Part shown: positions 35,371-48,857 of the stretch, piece after piece
Numbering within the stretch: position 1 is the first letter of the stretch
Layout: every line of letters begins with the position of its first letter
Assembly (NCBI RefSeq): GCF_035582795.1
Contig: NC_134367.1
Span: forward strand, 117,080,062 to 117,144,061
DNA: 64,000 bases
Direction: 5' to 3'
Origin: Mycteria americana
Lineage: Eukaryota; Chordata; Aves; Ciconiiformes; Ciconiidae
Program-made: the position numbers and the translations under genes
The notes under the pieces: model-generated
What the model saw: only the letters and a program-made list of their open reading frames with translations
The model's database searches: none
What the model was told of the DNA's origin: nothing

Positions 35371-36261
35371 CTCTAGTGTATTTCACTCCTTGTACAGTAT
35401 TGAAGATGGGGAGTTGAATTTCACTAAAGTATACAAGGTGACACTAGAGTAGAAGCAATAATATATTTTCATAAATTCAAATTTAGTGACTTAACTTAGA
35501 TCCAGTGGGGAGGGTGGATTGAATGTTTTGGGAGTCATGTTTTAATTTTGTTTTCTTTATTCTGAGGTCATTCTTCAAATAATTTTAAGCATTTTTTCAG
35601 TGCCTTTGTCTTAGCTTGGTCATTATGTTTTATGGTGTCCATATGCTGCTTTGTTTCCTAATAAAACCATATATAATCAGAAATAGTCTGAGTTTTTTGG
35701 CTAATTATATAGTCAAAATTGAAGCTTCAGGAAGCTATAGATATACAAGGAGAGAGGAAAACTAATAGAAGATAAACCACATACATGCTTAAGACTGCAA
35801 ATGATCGTGAATTTTTCAGGCTGACTTTCTGTCTAGTTAAAGCTTAAGATCAGAGCCTCAGAAATGAGATACCTACTATTCTCAAGATTACTGTGCCTAG
35901 CAGGAGAAAAAGTGCTTCAGAAGTCCAGATGGAGGGCTTTCCACCATGACAGTGTACAGCTAGAGAACATTGTTCTTGTTTAGGTGCTGCAGCACTGGGG
36001 CTGATGCTGTCTGTTAAGTACATCTTCACTATGGTGAGTGATCCTTGTAATGCTTGGCCTATTCTTAATCAGTCTTCAGTGCTTCCAGTTGTGGTGAGGT
36101 GATAGAAACGTGTGTGTTTTCTAAGAACTTATGGAATCCATACTGTTTTTTCAGAAACGTCTTTCAAAACTAACAGATACTGAATATGAAAACTATACTT
36201 TACAGTAGTGTCGTAGAGGAATAAGTTAAAAATGAACTTCTAGAATATGAGAAAAACCTTG

Positions 36262-36345
36262 CCTCAGCAGACCAAATGTCTGCCTAACTGAGCATCCTGT
36301 CTCCAACAGCAGTTGATGCTATGGGAAGAAAGTAAGAATTGGATG
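36262..36345 (+). mobile_element. Possible old LINE/SINE tail
   Basis: CAGCAGACCAAATGTCTGCC followed by ATCCTGTCTCCAACAGCAG resembles a conserved motif of ancient amniote CR1/L3-related tails. It is short and degenerate. Confidence 0.25.
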
Positions 36346-38929
36346 ATCGTTGTTTGAATTTATAGCTCTAGGGGGCTTTTTCTTCTATGAATTTGTTTGG
36401 CTGCTTTTGAACCCATATAAATGATCTGATGAGTGCATTCTCTTTTCTGTAGATGGGTACGCGTGTTTTTGCAGAGAAGACAAGGTCAAGGAAATGCCCT
36501 CTGCACTTGAGTATAGTGAGGTTTGTGAGGCTTCGTTCCTAGAGGAGTTGATTTTTAAGCCTTTGACCTGCCTCCGAGAAAAACTGTCTCCTTGTGGTTA
36601 TTAAGCAGCTGAGTCTAGACAGTGTAATTTATCGTGCCATTTGTAACAGAATATGTAAACAGCACATTCCCTTTGCAGATGCTCTTTCATGTTTCATGTG
36701 TGTGAAGTATTTATTCCAAATCCTGTTTTTGTTTGGAGATGGTGGCAAAACCATTGGTGTCTGGAGAAGGAAAGAGGTTGAAATATCATACCTTTTTAGA
36801 ATTCATCTGCTAATGAAAGTATGTGTTCCAAGCTGAAACCCAGAAGAGAATGTCAGTGATTGAAAAGACCTTCCTAAGTTCCTTAAGGTAATACAGATGC
36901 ATAGATGTAATGGCATTAGTGGGCAACAGTGCATTGAAAGAAGCAGATTATAATAAACATGTTCATTAGTCTTTTTATTATGTCATTAATATTAATGTCT
37001 TTGAATCTCTGCTGTGTGCTGCCACAAGGCTATTTGTCATCAAAAAGCTTAAGGAAAAGTTGCTTGTAAGTGGAAGAAGTGAGCCTACTTAGCTGTCTTA
37101 CAAAGTTGATTCTTTCTTCTCCTTTTACTCCCTTTAGTTTTCCAACTTAACTGCTGTTTGTTTTTCTTTGTAGTTTATATTCTAAGCAAGCTGGGAACTC
37201 ATCTTGCAGGAGGCAAAGAAATCTGCTTTTAATCTCAGTTTATCAGGATCTATGATACTGTTTTCTGATATAGTTTACAGTAAGTCTTTTTGGTAATACT
37301 TGTGAGTTACCGAGGTGTGGTCTAATATCTTCCTCTGAAGTAAGCACTAGGGCTGTCTGGTTCTTGAAATTCAGGGATAGTATAAAAAGATACAAAACCA
37401 AATCCCTTTCAGAATATTACAAACATCTTCTACGTAGATTAAGCAAAATGGAGTGGTGTCATACAAACTTACTATTAGCGGTTGTTAGTGATCAGCTTGC
37501 ATAAAGCATGCTTTCAGCAAAATTCAATAGTGGATCTTATTCTAGGCCATAAAATAAAATCTTATATATGACACATTTTCTTTTATTTTTTTCAGTTAGT
37601 AGCTATGTGCTTTTTGGTAACTGACTAGTAATGTGTGGGGGCTTTTATGACTGGGTCTATTTTAGCTTTGGTGGAGTGCATGTAGCCTCCCATTTTACAA
37701 AGGCAAAATAAAGGTAAGGCCACAAATCACTAAGAGACTGCATACCTACTGTACTGTCTTCATTTCAGAGCATTTCTGCATATGTGAAAAGCAGTACAGC
37801 AATCCTCATTTCTCTTTGGAGTTATTTCCTCCATTACAAGACGTTTCTCCTACCTATGTATATGCTCTCCAATCATCTTGGTGGTTTGCTGCCAAGTCAG
37901 ATTGACCTTTCTTATGGTCAGATTTTTATTTTCTTCGCTGCTGTGTTGTCTGTCTGTCATAAGCAATGTCCCCACCATTGTAATCTTCTTGACTGCAGCC
38001 TATCCCTTCCATATTCCATTCTTGTCACTTCGTCTTAAAATCATTGTGAAATCATTGTGCCATCTTATAAAGAACTCTCAACTTTGTAGCCTCAGGCTTC
38101 TGATGTGTTTCATTAAATTCAGCTGCTTTCCAAACACATGATGATATTATAGACTGATTAGATGAACTGCACTTTGGTACCAAATGTGACGTTTTCCTCT
38201 GGTTCTAATTTTGTCCGAATTTTTACGGTGCTTGAGGCCAAAACTTGACTCAGTCTGACCTCATCTTGCTGGATCTGTTGGCGTTGACTGGTCTCCTTTG
38301 GTACAAAACAACCTCCTTACTCTGTGACCTTTGCTACCTTCCTCTATTGGGATTAAGTGATTTTATCATACAGATATTTAGAATACAGCTCAAGGTGCTG
38401 CAGTTTTTTTGAGTGTATTACCAGCTCAAGAGCTCCCTGTTCTTGTCTCTCTTGCTTGCTGCTGCCCCTCTGCAGCCTCCTTTGTAGCTGTTATGACCCT
38501 TTGGGAGAACACACAAACTGCAGTAGACTGGGGAACTGTTCGGGCTTAAAAATAACCTTGCAAAGAAAAATGTAAATACCTTTATTGTAATTCCATGTTT
38601 CCAGGCTAGCAGGATTATCATAAAAAAAAGAAATTGCTAGTTACACAGTGTTTTCTCAATAAGCTGAGAAGCTTAACATGATTGATCATCAACTTTCTAA
38701 CTCATGCAATAGTCCTATAGTCCACTTTAGAACATGAAAAGCTGCATCATGCGTTACCTACGTACCACCAGTCTTTTTCTATACTGAACCTTAATGCAGT
38801 GTTATCTTAGGGTAATATTCACTACTTGTAGACAGTCTAGTACCTGTCACAGTTTGGCTTTTATTGTAAGGAACATGCTGAGTCAGCAATGAAGTTTTTC
38901 TGTTTGGTGAGTTCTGTGCAGCTGAAGAA

Positions 38930-38950
38930 TTTTTTTTTTTTTTTTTTTTT
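38930..38950. repeat. Poly(T) run of 21
   Basis: An uninterrupted T-run with no adjoining retroposon body recognised. Confidence 0.9.
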
Positions 38951-40554
38951 GCATTTAGCACACAGCTACATGAATCAGTTTGTTGTAATCAGCTGCAAAT
39001 TTTTTTAGTGGCTGACAGTTCAGACACTGTTTTCAAGCTGTTTGATACAGTTACTGTTTGTGGGATTCTTTTAACCATAAACCTCTGGACATTAGGGTTC
39101 ACTTGAATGTCTAGAAAAAAGAGTGTTACTTCAGATTATTTCACATTTCAGAAATTTCTTTTTTACAGGGACTAAAGCCTACCCAGGAGCAAATACAATT
39201 CTTGCCTCACAGCATATAAGAAGTGTGATAAATGTTGCTGTTATGTGCAATCCATGCGCATTTCTCCTTGTCTATAATACACAATTTCCACTTGTCTGTA
39301 ATATAGATGAAATCTGTATTACATACTTGGGCTTATTATACTGTTCGTACAATGTGTTATTCGGGTATGTAGTGACTTTCTAGGCCATTCTGCTCTTGCC
39401 CGTCTTGAGGGAATACTATTTTGTAGCTTCCTGGACTTGTAGTCTTATGTATCCTTCCTTGTATGCTTGCTTTCCAATGTATTGACACTTGATTCAGGAT
39501 TGTACTTCTCAAAAAAGAATTACAGTTATGCATCCCACTTTGAAAAGGATTTTCGACTGAAAAGATGGGTGTCATACCTTTGGAAGAGCCACCTTGACAC
39601 TATATATAAACTTTATTCAATACAAAAATAAACCTGCGCACTTAGCGGTACCTCTAGAAATCCTGGATAGCTCCTGTCCCTCACTGTGTTGTCAACATAG
39701 CAGTTCCAATGTGGACTAACAGGATGAAATATTGTCTGTGGTGTCTTCTTCACATCATCAGTTTTATTTTGGTGTAGTTTGTTTTTGTCTAAGTTATGAG
39801 GATATCCTCTATTTCCATCAGTTGGGGAAACAGTAGTTTGAAGTTAACTATCAAGTATGTGCTTCCTAAGTCATGCTTTCATATATTGGGTGAAACATCT
39901 TAAGACAGTGGATGTCCTGTACACAGCCACTGAGTGAGGAGGCCTGACCGAAGCCTGAGCTCTGTGATGAGGCTGTTTAAAGTGTCTTACGTTCCTTCCT
40001 CGTTGCATTCCTTTGCATTTATACAGGCAATAAGGGAGACCTTGTATTTTGTCAGAACATGAGAACAGCAGCAGATTTATGTTGTTGGTTAACTTACTGT
40101 GTTTTGTGGCTTTTTACAGCAGGATAACCCTTGGATGTTTTTAAGAGTGATTCAACTTGACTGTCATTGATATTTGTCCTTGGATAAGTGCTTACAGGCA
40201 TTGCTGCTCTGAATTACTAATGAATGATTTTGTTTTAATGACCTGGGAATTAATACCTTACTGGTTACTGGTTAGAAATGTTTGCCTTTAAATAGATTTT
40301 GAAAATCCTTTTAAAAACCATGCACCTGGCTGTGTGTCTATCTGATTGCAATCATCAGGAGTAGAGGCACATCTCTGCACCAGATACATATACACATAGT
40401 AGGAAATCACTTTCTTAGCAAGGCAGTAATCCTACAGTTTAAATCCCAGCAAAGATCAAGCAAGGGTTAACGTTTCACGTTTTTTTTTTGTTCAGCTTCA
40501 GTTTCCAGTATAAGCTGTACTTGTATGTTACTTATGAAAGCTTTTTTATTTCAG

Positions 40555-40680
40555 TGACAGCTGATGAGCTATGGAAAGGAGCTTTGGCAGAGACTGGTGT
40601 AGGAGTAAAGAAAGGAAGAGGAAAGAGAAGGAAGAAGAAGCTAAGGAAGAATCTCAATAAAGGCCAGGAGATTGGTGAAG
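40555..40680 (+). CDS. MRPS5: MRPS5 exon 3
   Basis: The exon is preceded by TTTTTTATTTCAG and ends at GGTGAAG|GTAGAT. It encodes [20 protein letters not shown], then [21 protein letters not shown], the best-conserved part of the MRPS5 N-terminal extension. The dense Lys/Arg run suits contact with ribosomal RNA. It enters in phase 1 (T|TG Leu) and exits in phase 1 (G|GA Gly). The frame stays open into the intron as far as 40697, so only the splice sites, not the frame, define the end. Confidence 0.96.
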
Positions 40681-40970
40681 GTAGATTTCACAAATAAGGG
40701 GCTGAAGACATGTCTTGACCTTTTTGTGTATAGTGTTTCTTGATTTAATAAATTGACAAATTGCTGTTAATTTCTTGGTGTCAGAACTGCTTGAGGTATT
40801 TAAAAAAAAAATCCTGATAGGGTTGTTTAATGTTATTCTTGGTTTTTAAATATAAATTCTGTATCATAAAATGCACTTGAAATATGTGAGAACCTTCCAT
40901 TTTATTGCATTTTTCCAGAGTTTCAGTCCTAATTTGGCATAAAACATAGTTTTTCTCTGTTATTTTTAAG
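40681..40970 (+). other. MRPS5: MRPS5 intron 3 (290 bp)
   Basis: A short intron from GTAGAT to TATTTTTAAG; AT-rich, with an A-run at 40801-40810. Confidence 0.93.
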
Positions 40971-41204
40971 GACGTTCTGGTTTCCTCTGGCCTGGTCTTA
41001 ATGCTCCTGTGATACAAAGTGGTAGAGTCCAGGCAGTTACTCAAAGAAAAAAAGAAGAACGAGAGAGAATTCAGTCTGAAATTGTTCAGCAGAGAGATAC
41101 ATGGGAGAAGAAAAGAAAAATAAAAGTTAAGAGAGAGGGAGGATGGAGTGGAAAGTGTTGGGGAGGTGTCATTCTGGATCCTCCTGACCCAGGTCCTAAT
41201 GGAG
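40971..41204 (+). CDS. MRPS5: MRPS5 exon 4
   Basis: The exon begins after TTTTTAAG and ends at AATGGAG|GTAAGA. It encodes RSGFLWPGLNAPVIQSGRVQ, a charged segment with RKKEERERIQSEIVQQRDTW that should form a helix, KRKIKVKREGGWSGKCWGG, and LDPPDPGPNG. These blocks match the vertebrate MRPS5 pattern in order and spacing. It is the longest exon in the window (234 bases), phase 1 at both ends. No frame break or missing segment is seen. Confidence 0.97.
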
Positions 41205-44200
41205 GTAAGAAAACTGAATATCTATCTTAGTCTTACTTAGCCTTTCTGGTAAGGCACTCGGAGAAAGTGAGATCCAGACTTTTCCTGTGATTGAAGATAG
41301 ATTTTATACTTCTGTCTTATATGCCCATACATGAAACAAGGCAGCTAAATCAAAGAACAAGTTGTGTTAACACAAGTTAAATCACTGCTTAGTTTAATAC
41401 AGCTGTTAGAGTATTATATTATGTTGTAGACTGCATGATGTTATACTGTATTACAGAGTCATACATTACTGTATTATGTTGTAGACTGTTATGGGAGTCT
41501 TGAAGTATTGAAATATTTTTCTGTGTTCAACATCAATTGTCTTGAATATGAAATACAGCCATGTTTTTTTGTAGTTTCTTAAAGGATCCTGTGGGATAAA
41601 TCAGGCTTTTTTTTTCTAGTTCATATAATGAAATATGGTTAAAGATGATGTAGTTTGAATGTAGCTAATAGAAGTTGTTTATTTATTTATTTACTTGCTG
41701 CCTAGTTAAATATCATAGTGAAACTAGAAGTCCTATAGGTAGAGTGGAGAGGTGACCTTAACTTTTTTTACAGTGCTGTTATTCAGACTACTAGAAATTC
41801 TATAGTAGCTTTGTTTAACATTTAGAAGCCTAATCCTTTTCAACTAATTAAATATGAAAATGAGTTGTTACTGATATTCAGCTGAGTTTTTCTTGTGAAG
41901 CACTTAATGATGCTTGTATGTTTATTGTCATCTTTTTGTAGGCTTTTATAGTAAGATGAGCTAAGAAAGATGTTTTCTAGCACTGTTATTTCAGGCTTGT
42001 TGCAGACTCCAGGCATTCGAACAGTTAAGCTTGTTCATGTTTTTGGAGCTCTCTTTGTCCACGAGTATGATCTCCCAGTGCAAGCTTGGATCTTGGAACA
42101 TATGTTGCAGCAAGTCAACAAAAATGTGCATGGAATCACAATTACATTGTTGTCTGATCTTCTTGCAGTCACCTTTGCTCCCCAGTCTGCCTGGTGTTTG
42201 TTTATTAATTTCTTTCTGTCTGTGAATATTCTCTGGTTACATTCTATTGGACATTAATTAAAAATTCAGTCATGCTTTGAACCAAGACATAAGGTAGTAA
42301 GAGCATTATCTTTCCAGTGTGATCTAATGCCTTTGTCTGTGTAGATTGAAGTTACACTGGCATTTTTGTAGCTTTCTGCTTTATAAATTCATGCTGTTGT
42401 TGCTATCTACTACTTCTCTGTTCCCTTCCCAGGTTTTCCATTCCTGTAGCTGGTATAGATGATTTCTGGCTTCCGTTGCTGTAGAGTCTGAGATACACTG
42501 TTTCCCTCAGGTTTACTTTGTGAATTTAAGGAGAGCTTGCCTGCCAATCTCTTCAAGTATTTTTTGGTTGTCTTCAATTTTAAGAGCAATTCATTCTATT
42601 CTAGCAATTCTACAGTATACAAATGAAAGTTTTCCTATATTTACTTCCATGCGTTTCATTTTAGTACCTTGAAAGCAAATATTCCATGGAAGGCAGTCAC
42701 ATGACAATGGACTTGGCAGCCTGTCACTGAATCTTAGAACTGAAAAATAGAAGATTTGAGAAATTAATAAATTGTTCCAAATTCCCCATAAGTCAGTGGT
42801 GGAATATAGAGAAAGTAAAGAAAATTTCATGGTTCTAGTTCCATAATTTGAACACAAGACTATGTTGTTTTTAAATTCAAATATATTTTCAAGTAATTTA
42901 TTCCATTAAAAGAAGTGGCAGCTGTTGCAAACAACATTTATGCATGTATGAATTTTGCCTTCTGGCATTTTCCTTGATTTTGCTTTTGCCTGATACTACG
43001 TTGATTACTTGCATTAAAGTTGGCTGTGTGGAGGCTGTAGTAGTCAGGTCAAGTTCTGTCAAAAAAAGGAAAGGGTACCACAATCAAATAGGAAAATGAA
43101 ACAGCTAGCTTGTATTATAAATGTGCTTGAGAAAAAGCAGTTTCTGATTAGTATACACTAATTTCCTTTTAATCTGTTAAAAATTGCAGGGATTTTCAGA
43201 TCCCCATAGTTCTTTCAACATCTTTTTATTCAGAGAATTAATGATTTTGCAGAGGTACTGGGACACTGGCTGTGTGCAAATGCACTGTGTGCAAAGCACT
43301 GTCAAGGTGGTAGGTGGAATAGACCTGAAACCACCAAACCCAATGAATCCCTTTGTCCTGGGACTATGGTGTGGCTGGATTCCCTGGTGTCTAAACAAGC
43401 ATGAGTTCTGATGGAGATTCTGCAGTTCAGCCCTTCCTAGTATTCCGGTATTAGATTCTCTAGTAATAATTGGAGGTTGAGCATATGCTGCAGCTTCCCT
43501 TCAACAGCATTCATATTTTCTAATGAAAACAGGTACAGGAAGTTTGTAGAAACCTCAATGTTGTTAGCCTTCAACATCTGACAAATTTGTTTCAAATTGA
43601 CCAATATGTTTAAAAAAAAAAAAAATTGGGGACATACTGTGATTTTATATGCTTCATTCTTTCAGGGGGGATCTTCTTCCATTATACCTTTACTTATTGT
43701 GCTAGCTATGAGTAGAGAAAGAACAGTATTTTTCAGTTGGAAATAAAATTATTTTTCTTCCAAGTTTACAGTGTTTCTGTGCAACTGAAGAGGCTTCAGA
43801 GGGGGAACAGAGTGCCTGTTGGCATTCATGTGCTCTACTGTGAGCTAGAAGTCTACTTCTTGTAGACTAACAGATCTCTAAATTGTGCCGAGATGATCAT
43901 GTTTATAATAATCTTGGAGGTTATGTGTAAATGATAAAGCAATGTTTGGTGAAGAAATGAGTCCCCAGTTCTTCACCATTATACTGTTTTCAGCTCCCAG
44001 GCCTTTCTCCAGAATCTCACTGTGACTACACCAAATAAAATAAGTATTAAATGCTTTAATTAACACTGGTCTTCTGTGTTATACTGAAATGTTCTTGTTC
44101 ATGAGATAAATTGGAAAAGCAGGAGGTTGGAAGGATCTCTTACCTATTCTGCTTCTTATACCAAGATGTTGCATTTTACTCCATTGTCAATTGTTTTCAA

Positions 44201-46257
44201 AGTCAGTAGGGTTTTTTCCACAACCAAACTGATAATAACATACTTCTTGTGGAAAATGTATCTGTATCAAAATATAGATCAATTATCAGTATGCTCTCAA
44301 TTGGATAAAAGGAAACAAATATATTTGCAATTTATATTCAGGTGTTTGTGTGGTTCCCAGGTTTTGAAACAGAAACTCAGAGAAAATGGGTTATTTTTGG
44401 CAGTATGATTCTTGTTGTGATTTGCAGCATTTTTGCCTGCTTCTATAAAATGGATTTTGAGAAATTCTGGTGGAACAGCTGAAAGCCAAGCCTAAGGGAT
44501 TTGCTTGATGACTTTTCTTACAGCATATGTCAGGGATATAAGATCTGACTGGGCTGCTGTTTGCATGGTTCTGTGCTCTCTCATTTGACTTACTGTCTTT
44601 GGAGGCAGTGCGTGTAGATGCCCATGTCATGCCCAGAGCTTTCCAGTATTCTTCCTCTTTCCTCCCCCACAATGTTGTAAGACATTTCAAAAACATCTTA
44701 CTTCTTTGAAGTCCCTTCTAATGACAGAGCAGAAACGTACTAACTTTCTGTGCAGTGAAAAGAATATGTTCGGCACTTAGAGCTGAATATGTAAAGTTCA
44801 CCTCAGCAGAGCTCTGTGTTCAGTGTTTCATTACCACTGTGATGAAAAGACTTGAACACAGATGTGACGTAGAAGTGATCTTTATTTTACAATGCAACCT
44901 TAACTGTTACTAGACACCTTAACTTTACTAGACAAAATAAATGGTGCTGTAATTGTCTTTGATTGCAAAGACATTTTTTCAGGCAGAATTTGAAATTGAA
45001 AGAGAAAAAAAAAGTCTGGCTATGTGATTCTTGATTATTTGAAGTGGCTATGTATTGTTTTGTTTTATCCTTCCCCTCCCCTTTCTGGAATTTCACAGAA
45101 ATATGTATCAAGAAATACTTCCAATTTTTTTGAATCCCTGTTGATTTCCTAATACAAGTTTCAGAATATTCTGAACAATATTGAGTAATGGTTTAGTCAT
45201 GACGGAAGTGACCCATTTGGTGATTTACCTTTTTATTTTTTAACCATTTACAGCCTTTACTCAGTGTATATGAAATTTGGGGTTCATTTACAGTTTTAGA
45301 GCAGTATTTAGGGAAGAAGGCAGTTTACACTGCCAGCCAGTGAAAACCCAAAACATTGTTTTCATAACACACTGTGGATAGTTATTTTTCATAGCATTTC
45401 TGCAGTTGGAAAGTATTAGGAAGAAGAGTATCAGATATAATTCACAAAAATGTTTCAGTGTAAGTGGTGAGTTGCAGTGATTTCCAAAAGAAAGTTTCAC
45501 ATTCAATTTGGAGAGGATATATAGCTTAGCTTGTGATCAAAATATTCATCAGGCTCTGAGGATGAGTTTTTGATGACAGTTTTTCTGTCAGCTTTGCTTT
45601 CTGTGTGATGTTCAAACAAAGCAGTTAAATTTGTATGTCTTGCTTTACCATTTTAAAAAATGATTATTCTTCTTCCTTTGTGCTACTCTGGTTATTTAGG
45701 TTGCACAGTCTTTGGAGACTGTTTCCATCTTAACTTCCTTGCATGTATGGTACTTAAAAAGATGAGATATTGATTGCAATTGGAGGTTGGGGTCCCTAAT
45801 AGAGCACAATGAATCTATTTCACAGTTGTCATCTCTTAATTATAACAAGAGTAGTATTACACTTTCTGGGAAGTTACCATTTTAACTGGGATTTTTTTAA
45901 CCTAGTTTTTTTCACATATGTTGATTTTACTGAAGAAATGAAAAAAAAAAAACCCTATGCTTCATAAATAAGAGCTATATGCATTTTTTTCACTGACCTT
46001 ATTCTAAAAGAGATTGAATGAATGAAGTCAAGTAAAAAAAACGTATTTGAGGTCTTTTTAAAAGGAAGCAACTAATAAAGTTCATTTTAGATACATTTAT
46101 TCAAATTATTCTTACCTTTTCTACTTACTGCTGAGATTAATTCATAAATGATAGTTACATAAAAATTATGTCCTTTTTAAATTATACCACCTACAGGGAG
46201 CTGTGCTGATAGGTAAGTAGTACAAGGAAATGTAATACCCTATTTTTCTCCCAACAG
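41205..46257 (+). other. MRPS5: MRPS5 intron 4 (5.05 kb)
   Basis: Runs from GTAAGA to TCTCCCAACAG. No clear mobile element was recognised. A loose direct repeat of GTATTATRTTATGTTGTAGA-type sequence occurs at about 41411-41433 and 41472-41489. The remainder is AT-rich with short homopolymers (43612-43624, 45941-45952). Confidence 0.9.
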
Positions 46258-46292
46258 ACACTTACGAAGATTTTGAAACAAGGGTCATTGAG
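46258..46292 (+). CDS. MRPS5: MRPS5 exon 5 (35 bases)
   Basis: A short exon between CTCCCAACAG and a consensus donor, GAG|GTAAGT. It completes the Asp codon split at the exon 4 end (G|AC) and encodes DTYEDFETRVIE, the conserved lead-in to the ribosomal S5 domain. It exits in phase 0. Its match to the family pattern and perfect splice sites make it secure despite its size. The next expected exon, starting near the VRNV-type motif of the S5 fold, is not in this window. Confidence 0.95.
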
Positions 46293-48127
46293 GTAAGTGT
46301 TACAAATCTTTTCAAGGACTTTAAATAATTATCAGTATTTTATATTGAGCTTGCAATTATTTAACCAGTCTTTGCTAACTCAATCTTATAGCAATAGGAA
46401 TTAATCTGGTATTCTGTTTCAACTGCATGACATAATCTGTCATTCTTTTCATTGAGGCCTTATCTTCTCTGTTGAGCAAATAATACCTAATTCAAAGGTG
46501 GTTTTGAGCAACTCTGAAATGGCAAATGCCTGCAGATAAAGTTTTAATACATAAAACCATAAAAAGGAACCTAGTAAAGTGTTACGGTTATTTCTCAGAC
46601 AAAACTACAAGTAGGAAGTTGTATAATTCTGCTTGTAAAATAATTAATTAATTAAAGTGGGGGAGCAGCAGCACAGGGCAGAGGGTGAGTGGGATGAAGA
46701 TCCCATTTTGTGTGCGTCTCAAGTAATAAAATACTCGTCCTAGATGTCTTAACCTATGATATTTGTATCTTCTGGGAAAAATATTCCGACAAAATTTCCC
46801 ATTTATAGTTTTATATCATTTCACTTTGTGCTTATTGACAGAGTAAGGATGATGGTTATGACTGGACTAATGCAAGTCTTGTTTCCACCCTCATTTCTAA
46901 ACAGATTGTGTTGCATCATCTCACTTTAAAAATATCTGTCAATCAAGACTAGTAACTGACAAAAGATGTCTGTGTTCTGGTATTTTCCTTGTTTCTGGTT
47001 TTTAGTAAATAAGATCTAATATATGCTGTAAATCCTGCTGTCTCTATTTGCACATAATGAGGTTGACTCCCACATGCTTATCTCGTGAATTTACTTCTGG
47101 TTGGACTTCATAGAATTATTCTCTGTACTCTTGAACTCTGTGCCTGGCTGACTAGGGCTTCTTAAGGGAAGTGTGGAATATTTTAAAGAACAGCATATGT
47201 GCTGAAATACATTCTGCATGTCGTAGGTATTAAATAAAATCAGTGAATCACCTTAGAATAATTTTGTTGTGGTAAGTTAAGAAGCTACAGAGACTTAAAA
47301 ATATTTAATCTCTTACATTTCATGATGTTGTCACCTTTTTTAAACATACAGTAGCTTTCCAATGTGTAATTGGTTGTGTGCAATCCCTTGGTTGGTGTGA
47401 AGTGATACTAGCTGACTACTAAATCCATGTCACTCAAGATGTTTGCTGACTGACAGCAAAACTTCAAGCTAAAGGGTAAGGTCCTTAAAGCTACCCCAAA
47501 AAAGTTCTTTAGTGACCCAAATTCTTAATGATTTCAACAGAAACACCGCTCAGAATGTGGTCAGAGAAGATAGTTATTTCAAATATGATAAAGGTCGATT
47601 TTGCTTCGAAAACAAGGTAATCCATTGGTAATAATTTTCTACTGGTGAAATGTAAAGTGTTAGTAATGCAGATATGTGGACCAATGTTACTTCTCTATGG
47701 AAAAGCCATTACTGAAAAGGCAACTTGCAACTCATTCCAAAGCAGACCATTATCAATTAGTGCTACAGACAGCCACACTATTGCAAGATATTTTATGCTT
47801 CCCATTTATCTTACTAGTTTTTCTTTCATTTCAAATACATTAGTTGCTATGGAAACCGTAGAACTAGTATAAGCATTGTTGGGGGAATCATGACTTCAGA
47901 AATAAATTGATTTCTTGTGATACATTTGCTCCCAGTCCAGAATCGGGTGATGCACATCATCCAGAAAGGGAGCAACTCTGCAAGTGAGAACAATTATTTG
48001 CTCTGTATCCTTGCATGTTCCCTTCTCTTCTACTTGTGTTGTAATTTTAGTGAAACTTGTGGTAGCAGTGCCAAGTAATTTCCAACTCTATATGTGTGCA
48101 GAAGTTTGGTTTTTAGACAACTGAAAT

Positions 48128-48296
48128 ATCAAATGTATTTATTTAAATACCTAAATACCTAATATAAATAAATGTATTTATTTAAATACCTAAAATTTTA
48201 AATACCTAATTTATTTAAATACCTAATTAAAATTGATATACCTATCAAATAAATTTATTTAAATGTATAAATTTAAATACCTAAATTTAATACAAG
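48128..48296. repeat. AT-rich degenerate repeat cluster
   Basis: The motif TTTAAATACCTAA occurs at least five times in about 170 bases, mixed with ATTTATTT and ATAAATAAAT variants. Spacing is irregular (roughly 13-60 bases), so it is a degenerate low-complexity cluster rather than a clean tandem array. Confidence 0.85.
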
Positions 48297-48814
48297 TTAA
48301 AAGGACTTGATATTTGCTAAAATGATTGATGCACTAGAAAGCAAAATCCTCTATGGTGTGGCAAATCGACCACTTCCAGCTGGGGGCATCAGAAAGCCCA
48401 AGATTTGTCCAAGTCTTTCTTGTCCATAAGTATTGGTCTTACTGGTGAAGGAGAAGGGGCTGGGAGAAATTCAGTGTTATTTGTAGCACTTTTTGGTGGG
48501 GTGAGAACTTAGAGCCATGTTCTGATCCTTGTGCCCTGAACCCTACCTCACCAGTCTGTGGAGCTCCGCAAAGCAGGAGACTGTCCCTGTGACTCCTCAG
48601 GTCAGCTGCAGGGTGGAGGAAGGCATCCCTGTGGAGCATTCTGCAGAGGTGGTTGTGAGAGAGTGCTGCCATTCTGGAAACAGCTGCTGTAAGGTGACTT
48701 CCTTTGCATAATTGGGCACCCAGAGTGGAAGAATCTGAGCCTTCAGTAACTGCCGCTGAACTCTCACAGACCAAATGAATTCCTAAGGACTTTTTGTCAA
48801 AACTTGCATTATGC

Positions 48815-48857
48815 TTTGATAAATTAAATTAAACCTTTTAAAATTTAATTTATCAAA
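48815..48857. repeat. Perfect 16-bp inverted repeat with 11-base loop
   Basis: TTTGATAAATTAAATT (48815-48830) is exactly the reverse complement of AATTTAATTTATCAAA (48842-48857). The loop is 48831-48841. It is nearly pure A/T and lies just left of a 75-bp duplication and a CR1 end. Confidence 0.9.

Larger units (their letters stand above)
22155..40554 (+). other. MRPS5: MRPS5 intron 2 (18.4 kb)
   Basis: Runs from GTAAGT at 22155 to TTTATTTCAG at 40554. The notable content is the nested CR1/provirus/LTR block (28151-33585), a sense CR1 3' end (35030-35370), a possible old LINE tail (36262-36345) and a 21-base T-run (38930-38950). The stretches 22155-28150 and 33586-35029, and most of 36346-40554, are AT-rich with nothing further recognised. 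Confidence 0.85.
10736..46292 (+). other. MRPS5: MRPS5 gene, 5' half (five coding exons)
   Basis: MRPS5 encodes uS5m of the mitochondrial small ribosomal subunit. It acts in the mitochondrial matrix near the mRNA entry side and helps decoding accuracy. Five exons of 61, 138, 126, 234 and 35 bases join without frame breaks to 198 codons. The order of segments fits the vertebrate protein: short N-terminal targeting region, the [15 protein letters not shown] block, a Lys/Arg-rich run, GFLWPGLN, a charged helix with QQRDTWEKKRKIKVKRE, GWSGKCWGG, and PPDPGPNG leading to TYEDFETRVIE. The conserved S5 double-stranded RNA-binding domain should begin immediately after. I searched by eye from 46293 to 64000 for the next exon and did not find it, so the 3' half is inferred to be outside the window. 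Confidence 0.93.

Noticed and set aside
40681..40697. Extension of MRPS5 exon 3 to the in-frame stop
   Set aside because: The donor at 40681 and the in-phase exon 4 with strong family match show that this is intron.
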